NCBI GenBank assembly: GCA_001689485.1
Contig: LUJQ01000039.1
Location: forward strand, 1-25,197
Direction: 5' to 3'
Origin: Bacteroidales bacterium M6
Lineage (GTDB): Bacteria; Bacteroidota; Bacteroidia; Bacteroidales; Muribaculaceae
DNA: 25,197 nt
The notes under the pieces: generated by a model
The model's database searches: none
Seen by the model: the letters and a program-made list of their open reading frames with translations, nothing else
Told to the model about the DNA's origin: nothing
Shown: in pieces, positions 17,123 through 25,166 of the stretch
Layout: every line of letters begins with the position of its first letter
How positions within the stretch are numbered: the stretch's first letter is position 1
Translations under genes and position numbers: made by a program

Positions 17123-18709
17123 ATGAGCGACTACTCCATACTTTGGGCCGACGATGAAATCGACCTCCTAAAACCCCACATAATGTTCCTGCGCAGCAAA
17201 GGCTACGATCCTGTGACTGTGAACAACGGCCGCGACGCACTCGACCTTGTGGAATCGCGCAACTTCGACCTGATTATCCTCGACGAAAACATGCCGGGGC
17301 TTACGGGACTTGAAACCCTTCAGCGAATCAAGGAAATCTCACCGCAGACCCCCGTGATAATGATTACAAAAAGCGAGGAGGAAAACATCATGGACCAGGC
17401 TGTGGGCAACAACATCGCCGACTATCTGATAAAACCTGTCAATCCCAACCAGATTCTCCTCTCCATCAAAAAGAACCTCCACAGCGACAAACTGGTGTCA
17501 CAAACCGCCGCCACCGACTACCAGCAGGAATTCGGGCGGTTATCGATGCTGATTAACGACGCACGCGACATACACGACTTCTACCGGCTTTACGAAAAAC
17601 TCGTGAACTGGGAAATGCGTCTGGCCTCAGCCGATACCAATATGGATGAAATGCTGAAAATGCAGAAAGCCGATGCCGATTCGGCTTTCTACAAATATGT
17701 CAAGCGCAATTACGAGGACTGGGTAAAATCGCTCCCGTCAACCATGGCACGGGGGGCTACCGCCCCCGCCGATACCGAACGCCCGATGCTAAGTCCAGAG
17801 GTGTTCCGCAACACGGTGTTCCCCCTGCTCGACAAAGGGGAAAAGGTGTTTTTCGTGTTAATCGACAATTTCCGCCTCGACCTATGGCTGACGGTGAAGC
17901 CCCTTTTGGCCGAATATTTCACCTTCGAGGAAAATCTATACACCTCAATCCTCCCTACCGCCACACAATATGCCCGAAACTCGATTTTTTCCGGGCTGAT
18001 GCCTATCGACATCGCCAAGATGTTCCCGCACCTGTGGGTCGATGAAGATGAGGAAGAGGGGAAAAACCTCAACGAAAGCGAACTGGTCAAAACCCTTTTT
18101 GAACGCTACCGCAGGCAATGCCGCTTCTCCTACAACAAAATCAACGATTCAAACGGTGGCGAACGCCTGTTGCGCGAATTTGCCAACCTGGCTCAGAACG
18201 ACCTCAATGTAATCGTGCTTAATTTCATCGACATGCTGTCGCATGCACGAACCGAAAGCCGCATGATTCGCGAGCTGGCACGAACCGATGCAGCCTACCG
18301 TTCATTGGCGGAATCGTGGTTCCGCCACAGCTCGGCTCTCGAACTGTTCCGCCGCATAGCCGAAAGCGGGGCCAAGGTGATTGTAACCACCGACCACGGC
18401 ACCATCCGTGTCGACAACCCGGTGAAAGTTGTAGGCGACAAGAACACAAACACCAACCTACGCTATAAAGTGGGGAAAAACCTGGCCTACAGCCAGCGGC
18501 AGGTCTATGAAATCAAGAATCCGCCTGCGTTCGGCCTCCCGGCACCCAACGTATCCTCCACCTATATATTCGCAGGCAACAACGACTTCTTCGCCTACCC
18601 CAACAACTACAACTACTACGTGCAATATTACACCGACACCTTCCAGCACGGCGGCATCTCCATCGAAGAAATGCTGATTCCCCTGGTCACCCTCACCCCG
18701 CGTCAGTAA
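17123..18709 (+). CDS. porX: PorX-like response regulator with PglZ domain
   Basis: PorX couples a receiver domain to an alkaline-phosphatase-superfamily PglZ domain and controls type IX secretion together with kinase PorY; the P. gingivalis protein has been reported to act as a zinc phosphodiesterase on oligonucleotides. The receiver (1-120) has Asp10/Asp11, phospho-acceptor Asp54 in LIILDENMPG, Thr82 and Lys104. A helical linker spans ~130-205. The PglZ domain (~225-528) keeps its metal and nucleophile residues: Asp248 (LIDNFRLD), Thr in PTATQYAR (279 or 281), Asp370 and His374 (NFIDMLSHAR), Asp424/His425 (TTDHG) and His509 (FQHGG). All key residues are present, so it should be active. It lies directly downstream of the porW-like gene; no porY-like kinase is adjacent. 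Confidence 0.92.
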   Translation: MSDYSILWADDEIDLLKPHIMFLRSKGYDPVTVNNGRDALDLVESRNFDLIILDENMPGLTGLETLQRIKEISPQTPVIMITKSEEENIMDQAVGNNIADYLIKPVNPNQILLSIKKNLHSDKLVSQTAATDYQQEFGRLSMLINDARDIHDFYRLYEKLVNWEMRLASADTNMDEMLKMQKADADSAFYKYVKRNYEDWVKSLPSTMARGATAPADTERPMLSPEVFRNTVFPLLDKGEKVFFVLIDNFRLDLWLTVKPLLAEYFTFEENLYTSILPTATQYARNSIFSGLMPIDIAKMFPHLWVDEDEEEGKNLNESELVKTLFERYRRQCRFSYNKINDSNGGERLLREFANLAQNDLNVIVLNFIDMLSHARTESRMIRELARTDAAYRSLAESWFRHSSALELFRRIAESGAKVIVTTDHGTIRVDNPVKVVGDKNTNTNLRYKVGKNLAYSQRQVYEIKNPPAFGLPAPNVSSTYIFAGNNDFFAYPNNYNYYVQYYTDTFQHGGISIEEMLIPLVTLTPRQ

Positions 18710-18784
18710 GATTCAGTAGTTTTCGACTTTTTTACAACACATCGGAAATATCAAAAAACAACATAATCATATCACTAAGATAAA

Positions 18785-19219
18785 ATGGAACATAAGATAG
18801 AAATTGCAACAGCCGAGGCACTGCCGCAGGCTGCACAGGAATTCGCATCGCTCATGGGCGATGAAACCGTTTATGCCTTCTACGGCGAGATGGGGGCCGG
18901 GAAAACCACCTTCATCCGCGAACTTTGCAGGGCACTGGGAGTGGAAGAGGACTTGGCCAATTCCCCCTCGTTCTCGATTATCAACGAATACCGCTCCGAC
19001 ACTACCGCAGAGCTGATTTACCATTTCGACCTTTACCGCCTGGAGTCGGTTGACGAGGCTTTGGAAATAGGGGTGGAAGATTATTTCGACTCAGGTGCAT
19101 TATGCCTGCTCGAATGGCCTGAACGCATCGAACCACTCCTGCCCGACGACACCGTAAAAGTCTCAATCTCGGTCAATCCCGACGATTCACGCACCCTCAC
19201 CATTGACATCCCGGAGTAA
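18785..19219 (+). CDS. tsaE: tRNA threonylcarbamoyladenosine biosynthesis ATPase TsaE
   Basis: TsaE is the ATPase that works with TsaB and TsaD to make t6A at position 37 of ANN-decoding tRNAs. The 144 residues are the normal size. The P-loop is GEMGAGKTT (34-42), followed by NSPSFSIINEY (59-69), the HFDLYRL segment (80-86) and the CLLEWPERI block with Glu110/Trp111. It starts 75 bases after porX on the same strand and may share its transcript; tsaB and tsaD are not in the window. Confidence 0.95.
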   Translation: MEHKIEIATAEALPQAAQEFASLMGDETVYAFYGEMGAGKTTFIRELCRALGVEEDLANSPSFSIINEYRSDTTAELIYHFDLYRLESVDEALEIGVEDYFDSGALCLLEWPERIEPLLPDDTVKVSISVNPDDSRTLTIDIPE

Positions 19220-19278
19220 CGGCGAATCAAGAGGGATACATCCCCCTGCGCAAAATCCGACAAACTCCGATTAACCCT

Positions 19279-20022
19279 ATGGCAACAATAGTCCTTCCGT
19301 CAGTTCCTTCAACCAACACCTGGGCCAAGGAACATTCCGGCACACTATCCCACGGCGATATAGTGGTTGCTCATGACCAGACCGCCGGACGCGGCCAGCG
19401 CGGCAACCACTGGGAGGCAGAACCGGGACGAAACCTCACATTCTCATTGTTCCTACGTCCAGGACGCATCGTCCCCGCTGCCCAGTTCCTGATTTCGGAA
19501 ATAGTGTCGCTCGCCGTGGTCAAAACCTTGCGGCGACACCTTGCGGAAACGGCATCCGAAACGGTGACAGTGAAATGGCCGAACGACATCTATATCGGAG
19601 ACCGCAAGATTGCGGGAATCCTCATCGAACATGCCATTTCAGGCATGTCGATAAGCCATACTGTGGCCGGGATAGGTCTGAATGTCAACCAGACCCGGTT
19701 CATTTCCGACGCACCCAACCCGGTGTCAATGGCAATGATTGCCGGAACGGAATTCGATCTCCCGGCCATAATGCATGAAATCGCCGACGAGATAACCCGG
19801 CATACAGATGCCCCTGACAAAACGGCAATCCACGAAGCATACCTCTCTTCGCTATGGCGCAAAGACGGATGCCCGCATGAGTTTTCAATGCCTGACGGCA
19901 CCCGGTTTATGGCCGAAATCAATGATGTATCGGAAACCGGGATGCTAAGGCTCAACACCCCCGGGGGTATCCGTGAATTCGCATTCAAGGAGGTAGCCTT
20001 TATCCTCCAGCCACAATCCTGA
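19279..20022 (+). CDS. birA: biotin--[acetyl-CoA-carboxylase] ligase (single-domain BirA)
   Basis: This enzyme makes biotinyl-AMP and attaches biotin to the carrier lysine of biotin-dependent carboxylases. At 247 residues it is a class I ligase: catalytic core plus small C-terminal domain, with no N-terminal helix-turn-helix, so it should not be a biotin repressor. Diagnostic motifs are STNTWAKE (11-18), GRGQRGNHW (37-45, the adenylate loop), KWPNDIYIGDRKIAGIL (99-115; Lys110 corresponds to the conserved catalytic lysine) and GIGLNVNQ. It starts 59 bases after tsaE. Confidence 0.94.
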   Translation: MATIVLPSVPSTNTWAKEHSGTLSHGDIVVAHDQTAGRGQRGNHWEAEPGRNLTFSLFLRPGRIVPAAQFLISEIVSLAVVKTLRRHLAETASETVTVKWPNDIYIGDRKIAGILIEHAISGMSISHTVAGIGLNVNQTRFISDAPNPVSMAMIAGTEFDLPAIMHEIADEITRHTDAPDKTAIHEAYLSSLWRKDGCPHEFSMPDGTRFMAEINDVSETGMLRLNTPGGIREFAFKEVAFILQPQS

Positions 20023-20038
20023 CACTTCACACAAAAAT

Positions 20039-20063
20039 AAGCCTCCGATTCATGCGGCGGCTT
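20039..20063 (+). terminator. weak hairpin after birA
   Basis: AAGCCTCCG (20039-20047) and CGGCGGCTT (20055-20063) pair over nine positions with one mismatch and a seven-base loop. There is no run of T after it, so it may be a weak terminator or only an RNA-end structure. Confidence 0.35.
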
Positions 20064-20094
20064 CTGTGCTTAAAACAAATACACCACATAACCG

Positions 20095-21018
20095 ATGAAA
20101 CTCAAATCATTATTCATTTCAGCCGCAGTGATGGCGGCAACCTTGTGCACACAGGCACAAAACGCCTCGTTCAACGTGGCTACCTACAACCTGCGCCAGC
20201 AAAACGGAAACGACGATGCCGCAGGAAACGGCTGGGAACAACGCGCCCCCATCGTGGCACAGCTGATCCAGTTCCATGATTTCGACATTTTCGGAACACA
20301 GGAAGGCTTTAAACACCAACTTGACGACCTGCAAAAAGCATTACCGGGTTATTCCTATATCGGGGTTGGCCGCGATGACGGACATGACGCCGGGGAACAC
20401 TCCGCAATCTTCTACCGCGACGACCTGTTCGACTTGCTCGACCATGGCGATTTCTGGCTGTCGGAAACCCCCGACCGCCCCGGCCTTGGCTGGGATGCAG
20501 CCTGCGTGCGCATCTGCACCTGGGGCAAATTCCGCCATAAACCATCAGGCCGCGAATTCCTGTTCTTCAACCTGCATATGGATCATGTCGGCACACAGGC
20601 ACGTGTGGAAAGCGCCAAACTCATAAAGCGGAAAATAACCGAATTCGGCAGCGACCTCCCCACATTCCTTACCGGGGATTTCAATGTTGACCAAAACAGC
20701 ACGTCGTATGCCACCATCACTGCCGACGGGGTACTGAACGACGCCCACGAGGTTTCAGATTTCGTCTACCAGCTCAACGGCACATTCAACAACTACCGCA
20801 CCGACGGCTTCTCCAACGAACGCATCGACCACATCTTCGTAACCCCGAATGTGCATGTCAACAAATACGGAGTGCTTACCGACACTTACCGCACCCCTGA
20901 GGCCGACACACAGGAACAACCCACTACCGATGCCCCATCCGAGGTAAAAATCCACCGATATAAAGCCCGCACCCCATCCGACCACTTCCCTGTAAAAACA
21001 AATATAGAGTTGCGATAA
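20095..21018 (+). CDS. secreted endonuclease/exonuclease/phosphatase-family hydrolase
   Basis: This 307-residue protein has a signal peptide (MKLKSLFISAAVMAATLCTQA, cut near AQA-QNA) and a complete EEP (DNase I-like) fold, so it acts in the periplasm or outside. Metal and catalytic motifs are ATYNLR (Asn32), GTQEG (Glu70), FNLHMDHVG (His161), TGDFNVD (Asp195, Asn197), NERIDHIFV (Asp245) and PSDHFPV (Asp296, His297). The substrate cannot be told from sequence: relatives cleave phosphodiesters in DNA, phospholipids, sphingomyelin or inositol phosphates. Its length and style match Bacteroidales proteins annotated as endonuclease/exonuclease/phosphatase. No nutrient-uptake (SusCD) genes are adjacent. 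Confidence 0.9.
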   Translation: MKLKSLFISAAVMAATLCTQAQNASFNVATYNLRQQNGNDDAAGNGWEQRAPIVAQLIQFHDFDIFGTQEGFKHQLDDLQKALPGYSYIGVGRDDGHDAGEHSAIFYRDDLFDLLDHGDFWLSETPDRPGLGWDAACVRICTWGKFRHKPSGREFLFFNLHMDHVGTQARVESAKLIKRKITEFGSDLPTFLTGDFNVDQNSTSYATITADGVLNDAHEVSDFVYQLNGTFNNYRTDGFSNERIDHIFVTPNVHVNKYGVLTDTYRTPEADTQEQPTTDAPSEVKIHRYKARTPSDHFPVKTNIELR

Positions 21019-21058
21019 AAAATATATAGCAGAAGTCTCCCTGACTTACCTGAAATGA

Positions 21059-21109
21059 AACGTGGGTCGGCGCCCCATTGTCTTGAACAATGGGGCGCCG
21101 ACCCACGTT
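21059..21109. repeat. perfect 23-bp-arm palindromic hairpin
   Basis: The left arm (21059-21081) and right arm (21087-21109) are exact reverse complements around the loop CTTGA. The arms are GC-rich (core GGGTCGGCGCCCC). It sits between the phosphohydrolase gene (ends 21018) and the channel gene (starts 21132). There is no T tract after either arm, so it is not a classic terminator. Its perfection suggests recent insertion or strong constraint, as for dispersed REP-like palindromes. A reading frame through it starting at 21090 is an artefact of the repeat. Confidence 0.85.
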
Positions 21110-21131
21110 AAACAGACAAAACGTTTCGACT

Positions 21132-22598
21132 ATGACAGGGATAACTACACTTATCACCCTCATCGCCACGCAGGATGGCGCCGGAGGTGTTGCTTCAGAC
21201 AAAACAGGGGATATTTCATCAGGGAGCACCGCCGTGGTCGAGGCTGTGCACAACTCTTTGATACCCAGCCATGATTTCGCCATATGGATTATGGGGATAA
21301 TACGCCGGGGGATGGATGCGGTGGGATTCCGCCATAACGACTTGATTGAAGAAATCATCTACACTGCCGTGGTTTTCGCCGTAGCAGTATTAATCGGCAT
21401 AGCGCTTCGCAAAACAGCCCTTTATGTAGCCCGCAAGATAGTACGCCTGCAACACAAGGATATGAGTTTCGAACTCCTGTCGCAGAAAACATTGCTGAAA
21501 TGTTCCCACATTATCCCTCCTGTGGTGTTCCTGTGCCTGATTCCGTTTGCATTCACATCCGACCATCAGACCCTCGACTGGATTCTGCGTCTTGCCGGGG
21601 TCTACGCCCTCATAACATTCGCCATAGCCATATGCGCCATCATGGAATTCGCATGGGTGAGGTTCGACGAACGGGAAAACACCGAGAACCACCCGCTGAA
21701 AGGTGTATTGAACGTGGGACGCGGACTGGTCTGGATAATAATCTTCATCATCTCGGTGTCAGTGCTCATCGACAAATCCCCGATGACCCTGCTGGCCGGG
21801 CTGGGAGCCTTCGCCGCCGCATTGATGCTGATTTTCAAGGATTCCATCCTCGGACTGGTTGCCGGCATACAACTTTCCCAAAACGACATGTTGCGTGTAG
21901 GCGACTGGATTGTGGTACCCTCCACCATCGCCAACGGCATCGTGACCGACGTGACCCTCAGCGTCGTAAAGGTGCAGAACTGGGACAACACAATGGTCAT
22001 GCTCCCGCCTTACACCCTTGTGTCGACATCCTTCCAGAACTGGCGCAACATGTTTGCCGTCGGGGCACGTATGATTGACCACAACCTCTACATCGACCAT
22101 TCAAGCATACAGCAAGCCACCCCCGCCCTGATCGAATCCATATCCGGGAAATACCCGCTGGTGAAAGATTTCATCGAGAAGCAGGAGAAGGCAAAACAGC
22201 AGGCCGGCGAGGGGAACATGTTGTTTACCCAGACCTATAATGATTCACACGGAATCAACGGCACCATCGACACCAACCTCGGCCTGTTCCGCGCCTATAC
22301 CTGTGCCTACCTGATCGCCCACCCCCAGGTAAACACCTCCACGCAGGATATGCTTATAAGCATGGATCCCCCGCAAAGCTACGGGGTGGCTCTCAACATA
22401 AATTGCTATTCCAAACAGACCTCGTGGGCGCAATACGAGGCCATCAAAGCCGAGATACTCGAACACCTGCATGCTGCGGCCCCCGATTTCGGCCTTACGG
22501 TTTACAACAACCCCGACCGCAACACCTTCACTATCGGCACCACCCCCGGTCAACAATCCGTTCAGGCAACCGTGAATCCCATCCACACACCATCCTGA
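21132..22598 (+). CDS. MscS-family mechanosensitive channel (YbdG/MscM type)
   Basis: MscS-type channels open on membrane tension and release solutes under hypo-osmotic shock. The start at 21132 gives 488 residues; the longer frame from 21090 begins inside the hairpin arm and is rejected. Membrane helices lie at ~65-85, 120-140, 150-175 and ~205-225, followed by the pore helix AGLGAFAAALMLIFKD, then the beta domain (LRVGDWIVVPSTIANGIVTDVTL). The segment VKVQNWDNTMVMLPPYTLVS followed by FQNWRNM is diagnostic of the YbdG (miniconductance) subgroup, as is the extra loop in the C-terminal cytosolic domain. Nothing nearby explains its regulation. Confidence 0.9.
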   Translation: MTGITTLITLIATQDGAGGVASDKTGDISSGSTAVVEAVHNSLIPSHDFAIWIMGIIRRGMDAVGFRHNDLIEEIIYTAVVFAVAVLIGIALRKTALYVARKIVRLQHKDMSFELLSQKTLLKCSHIIPPVVFLCLIPFAFTSDHQTLDWILRLAGVYALITFAIAICAIMEFAWVRFDERENTENHPLKGVLNVGRGLVWIIIFIISVSVLIDKSPMTLLAGLGAFAAALMLIFKDSILGLVAGIQLSQNDMLRVGDWIVVPSTIANGIVTDVTLSVVKVQNWDNTMVMLPPYTLVSTSFQNWRNMFAVGARMIDHNLYIDHSSIQQATPALIESISGKYPLVKDFIEKQEKAKQQAGEGNMLFTQTYNDSHGINGTIDTNLGLFRAYTCAYLIAHPQVNTSTQDMLISMDPPQSYGVALNINCYSKQTSWAQYEAIKAEILEHLHAAAPDFGLTVYNNPDRNTFTIGTTPGQQSVQATVNPIHTPS

Positions 22599-22606
22599 AA
22601 CCGGAG

Positions 22607-22646
22607 TTGCCTTTTATCCCGTTTTTTCGTAATTTTACGGGATAAA
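22607..22646 (+). promoter_or_regulatory. pdxA promoter overlapped by an inverted repeat
   Basis: TTG (22607-22609), 20 bases and TAATTTTA (22630-22637) form a near-consensus promoter (the last base of the -7 box is A instead of G). Transcription would begin near 22644, ~20 bases before the pdxA ATG. A perfect 10-bp inverted repeat, TTTATCCCGT / ACGGGATAAA (22613-22622, 22637-22646), spans the spacer and the -7 box. It could be an operator, or the terminator of the preceding channel gene (stop at 22598). Confidence 0.45.
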
Positions 22647-22664
22647 TTATAAATACGGATTCCA

Positions 22665-23801
22665 ATGAAAGAAAATAACGCGCCTGCGCATGACGATGCA
22701 AAGGCTTCAAAACCCCAGTCAGACCCAATGCGCATAAAGGTCGGCATAACCCACGGCGACTTCAACGGCATCGGCTACGAAGTGATTCTAAAGATGCTTG
22801 AGGACAGCAGAATCCTCGAACTCTGCACACCGATTGTTTACGGAAGCGCCAAAATCGCTGCCTTCTACCGCAAAGGGATGGAGATGCAAGGCACACCGTT
22901 CGCCCAGATTGCCGACCCGTCGCAGGCACGCACCGATGTTTACAACATTATCAACGTAATCGGCCAGGAAGCACATATCGCCCCGGGCGAGTCGACCAAA
23001 GAGGCAGGTGAAGCCGCCTTCGCGGCATTGGAACGCGCCGTGGCCGACCTGAAACAAGGGGAAATCGACGTCCTGATTACCGCCCCCATCAACAAACACA
23101 ACATCCAAAGCGAAACATTCACATTCCCCGGACATACCGAATACCTCGCCGCATCAGCCGACAACGATGCCAAGCCCCTTATGATTATGTGCAGCGGGCA
23201 GCTGCGCGTGGCACTCGTCACCACCCACCTCCCTATTGCCGACGTTGCCGGGGCAATCACCACGGAAAACGTGCTCGAAAAGCTCGAGATATTCAACCGC
23301 AGCCTCACACAGGATTTCTCAATCGTAAAACCACGCATCGCCGTCCTGGCACTCAACCCTCACGCCGGTGAAAACGGATTGCTCGGCAACGAGGAGAAAG
23401 ATGTCATCATCCCGGCCATAGGGCAGGCCCGCGAAAAGAAGATACACGCATTCGGCCCATATGCCGCCGACGGATTCTTCGGAAACGGCCTCTACACACA
23501 TTTCGACGGGGTATTGGCCATGTATCATGACCAAGGGCTTGCGCCCTTCAAAACCATAGCGATGGAATCGGGGGTTAACTTCACAGCCGGGCTGCCTTTC
23601 GTGCGCACATCGCCAGATCACGGCACCGGCTACGACATAGCCGGAAAGAACCAGGCATCGGAAGAGTCGATGCGGAGCGCCCTCTACACAGCTATCGATA
23701 TCCTGCGTTCGCGCCGCACATACGCCGAAATCACGGCAAATCCGTTGCGCAAACTCTATCATGAAAAAGGACGCGACAACGTGGTTCTCGCCCTGAAATA
23801 A
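22665..23801 (+). CDS. pdxA: 4-hydroxythreonine-4-phosphate dehydrogenase PdxA
   Basis: PdxA oxidises 4-phosphohydroxy-L-threonine with NAD, giving the substrate that PdxJ joins with deoxyxylulose phosphate to form pyridoxine phosphate. The three metal-binding histidines are His188 (TTHLPIAD), His233 (NPHAGE) and His288 (YHDQGLAP); their spacing of 45 and 55 residues equals that of E. coli PdxA. Further motifs are GITHGDFNGIGYEV (27-40), TAPINK (139-144), FPGHTEYLA (154-162) and RTSPDHGTGYDIAG. The start at 22665 gives 378 residues; a second ATG at 22728 would remove a polar 21-residue leader that adds nothing to the fold. The MATE gene follows after 21 bases. Confidence 0.95.
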   Translation: MKENNAPAHDDAKASKPQSDPMRIKVGITHGDFNGIGYEVILKMLEDSRILELCTPIVYGSAKIAAFYRKGMEMQGTPFAQIADPSQARTDVYNIINVIGQEAHIAPGESTKEAGEAAFAALERAVADLKQGEIDVLITAPINKHNIQSETFTFPGHTEYLAASADNDAKPLMIMCSGQLRVALVTTHLPIADVAGAITTENVLEKLEIFNRSLTQDFSIVKPRIAVLALNPHAGENGLLGNEEKDVIIPAIGQAREKKIHAFGPYAADGFFGNGLYTHFDGVLAMYHDQGLAPFKTIAMESGVNFTAGLPFVRTSPDHGTGYDIAGKNQASEESMRSALYTAIDILRSRRTYAEITANPLRKLYHEKGRDNVVLALK

Positions 23802-23822
23802 CCGGCTTCCGAAACAAAACGC

Positions 23823-25166
23823 ATGGCATCGCAGGGAAATCTTAATGAGCTGGCGACCAAACCAATCGGACGCCTGCTGTGGGACTACAGCCTTCCCGGG
23901 GTGGTGGGCATGCTCGTCATGGCCCTCTACAATGTGGTCGACCGTATCTTCATCGGCCAGGTGGTAGGCCCCGAGGCCATTGCCGGGCTTGCCGTCACAT
24001 TCCCCCTGATGAACATCACCACGGCAATCGGGGTGCTTGTAGGGGTCGGCTCCTCCTCATGGGTATCAATCCTTCTAGGTCAGCGCGATTTCCAACGCGC
24101 ACACCTGATGCTTGGCAACGCCATGACACTCACATTGATAAATGCAGCCATCTACATCGCTGTATTTGCCGTGTGGATGAGCCCGATATTGAGGGCTTTC
24201 GGTGCCGGTGACGTGACCCTCCCCTATGCCCGCACATATATGCTGTGGGTGCTTCCCGGCCTTCTGCTGACAAACATCGCATTCGGGTTCAACAACATCA
24301 TGCGAGCCTCTGGCTATCCCGTCAAGGCAATGTTTACCATGCTCATAGGGGCGGTGACCAATATAGCCCTCGACGCGCTCTTCGTTCTCGGCTTCGGCTG
24401 GGGGATGGTGGGGGCAGCGGTCGCCACAAACATAGCTATGGCCGTATCCGCGCTATTCGTGATGTGGCACTTCTTCCGCCCCGACGTCACATTACGGTTC
24501 CGCCGTGGCACATTCCGGCTGCGATGGGACGTGATAACACAAATCATATCCGTAGGGGCGGCACCCTCCCTGATTAACATCGCCGCCTGCCTTATCAATA
24601 TCCTTATCAACAAATCGCTGCTCGCCCATGGAGGGGATATGGCAATCGGTGCCGCCGGGATTTTCGTAACCTACACCTCGCTGCTTACCACAGTGATTCT
24701 AGGCATATGCATGGGATTGCAGCCCGTCATAGGCTACAACTACGGGGCTAACAAGCCTCACCGTCTCCGCAAAGCCTTATGGCTCGCCGTAGGGGCATCC
24801 ACAGCCATATGCGTTGTGGGCAGCACCTTCGGCATGCTATGGCCTTCGGTAATCGCCCGTGCGTTCACATCCGACGGTTACCTAATCGACGTGTCATCCA
24901 ACTGCCTGCGGCTCTCCCTTTGGGCATTCGGCACCGTAGGGTTCCAGATAATCGCCACCACGTTTTTCCAAAGCCTAGGCTCATCGGGCAAAGCGATATT
25001 CCTCAGCCTTATCCGCCAGGTAATATTCCTTATCCCGTTGCTGCTCTGGCTCCCGTCGTTCATGGGCGTTGACGGTGTTTGGACTTCATTCCCGGTTTCC
25101 GACCTCCTCGCCACAATAGTGACTATAGCCATGGTGTGGTGGCAGCTACGCTCCATACCTAGGTAA
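23823..25166 (+). CDS. MATE family multidrug efflux transporter
   Basis: This 447-residue inner-membrane antiporter of the MATE class (MepA-like branch) is predicted to export cationic compounds using an ion gradient. About twelve hydrophobic helices are arranged as two related halves. Family signatures are PGVVGMLVMALYNVVDRIFIG (first helix), a NNIMRASGYP loop between helices and, in the second half, GICMGLQPVIGYNYGAN and TTFFQSLGSSGKA. The start MASQGNLNELATKPIGRLLW is typical. It lies 21 bases after pdxA, so it is probably cotranscribed. Substrate cannot be told from sequence. The frame is complete, with 31 bases left in the window. Confidence 0.93.
   Translation: MASQGNLNELATKPIGRLLWDYSLPGVVGMLVMALYNVVDRIFIGQVVGPEAIAGLAVTFPLMNITTAIGVLVGVGSSSWVSILLGQRDFQRAHLMLGNAMTLTLINAAIYIAVFAVWMSPILRAFGAGDVTLPYARTYMLWVLPGLLLTNIAFGFNNIMRASGYPVKAMFTMLIGAVTNIALDALFVLGFGWGMVGAAVATNIAMAVSALFVMWHFFRPDVTLRFRRGTFRLRWDVITQIISVGAAPSLINIAACLINILINKSLLAHGGDMAIGAAGIFVTYTSLLTTVILGICMGLQPVIGYNYGANKPHRLRKALWLAVGASTAICVVGSTFGMLWPSVIARAFTSDGYLIDVSSNCLRLSLWAFGTVGFQIIATTFFQSLGSSGKAIFLSLIRQVIFLIPLLLWLPSFMGVDGVWTSFPVSDLLATIVTIAMVWWQLRSIPR

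Noticed and set aside
19371..20030. Minus-strand frames opposite birA
   Set aside because: They are shadows of a complete, motif-verified birA gene.
21090..21131. Upstream start for the MscS-type channel
   Set aside because: The ATG is inside the right arm of the hairpin, and the added residues are a by-product of the repeat; the ATG at 21132 begins the family-like N-terminus.
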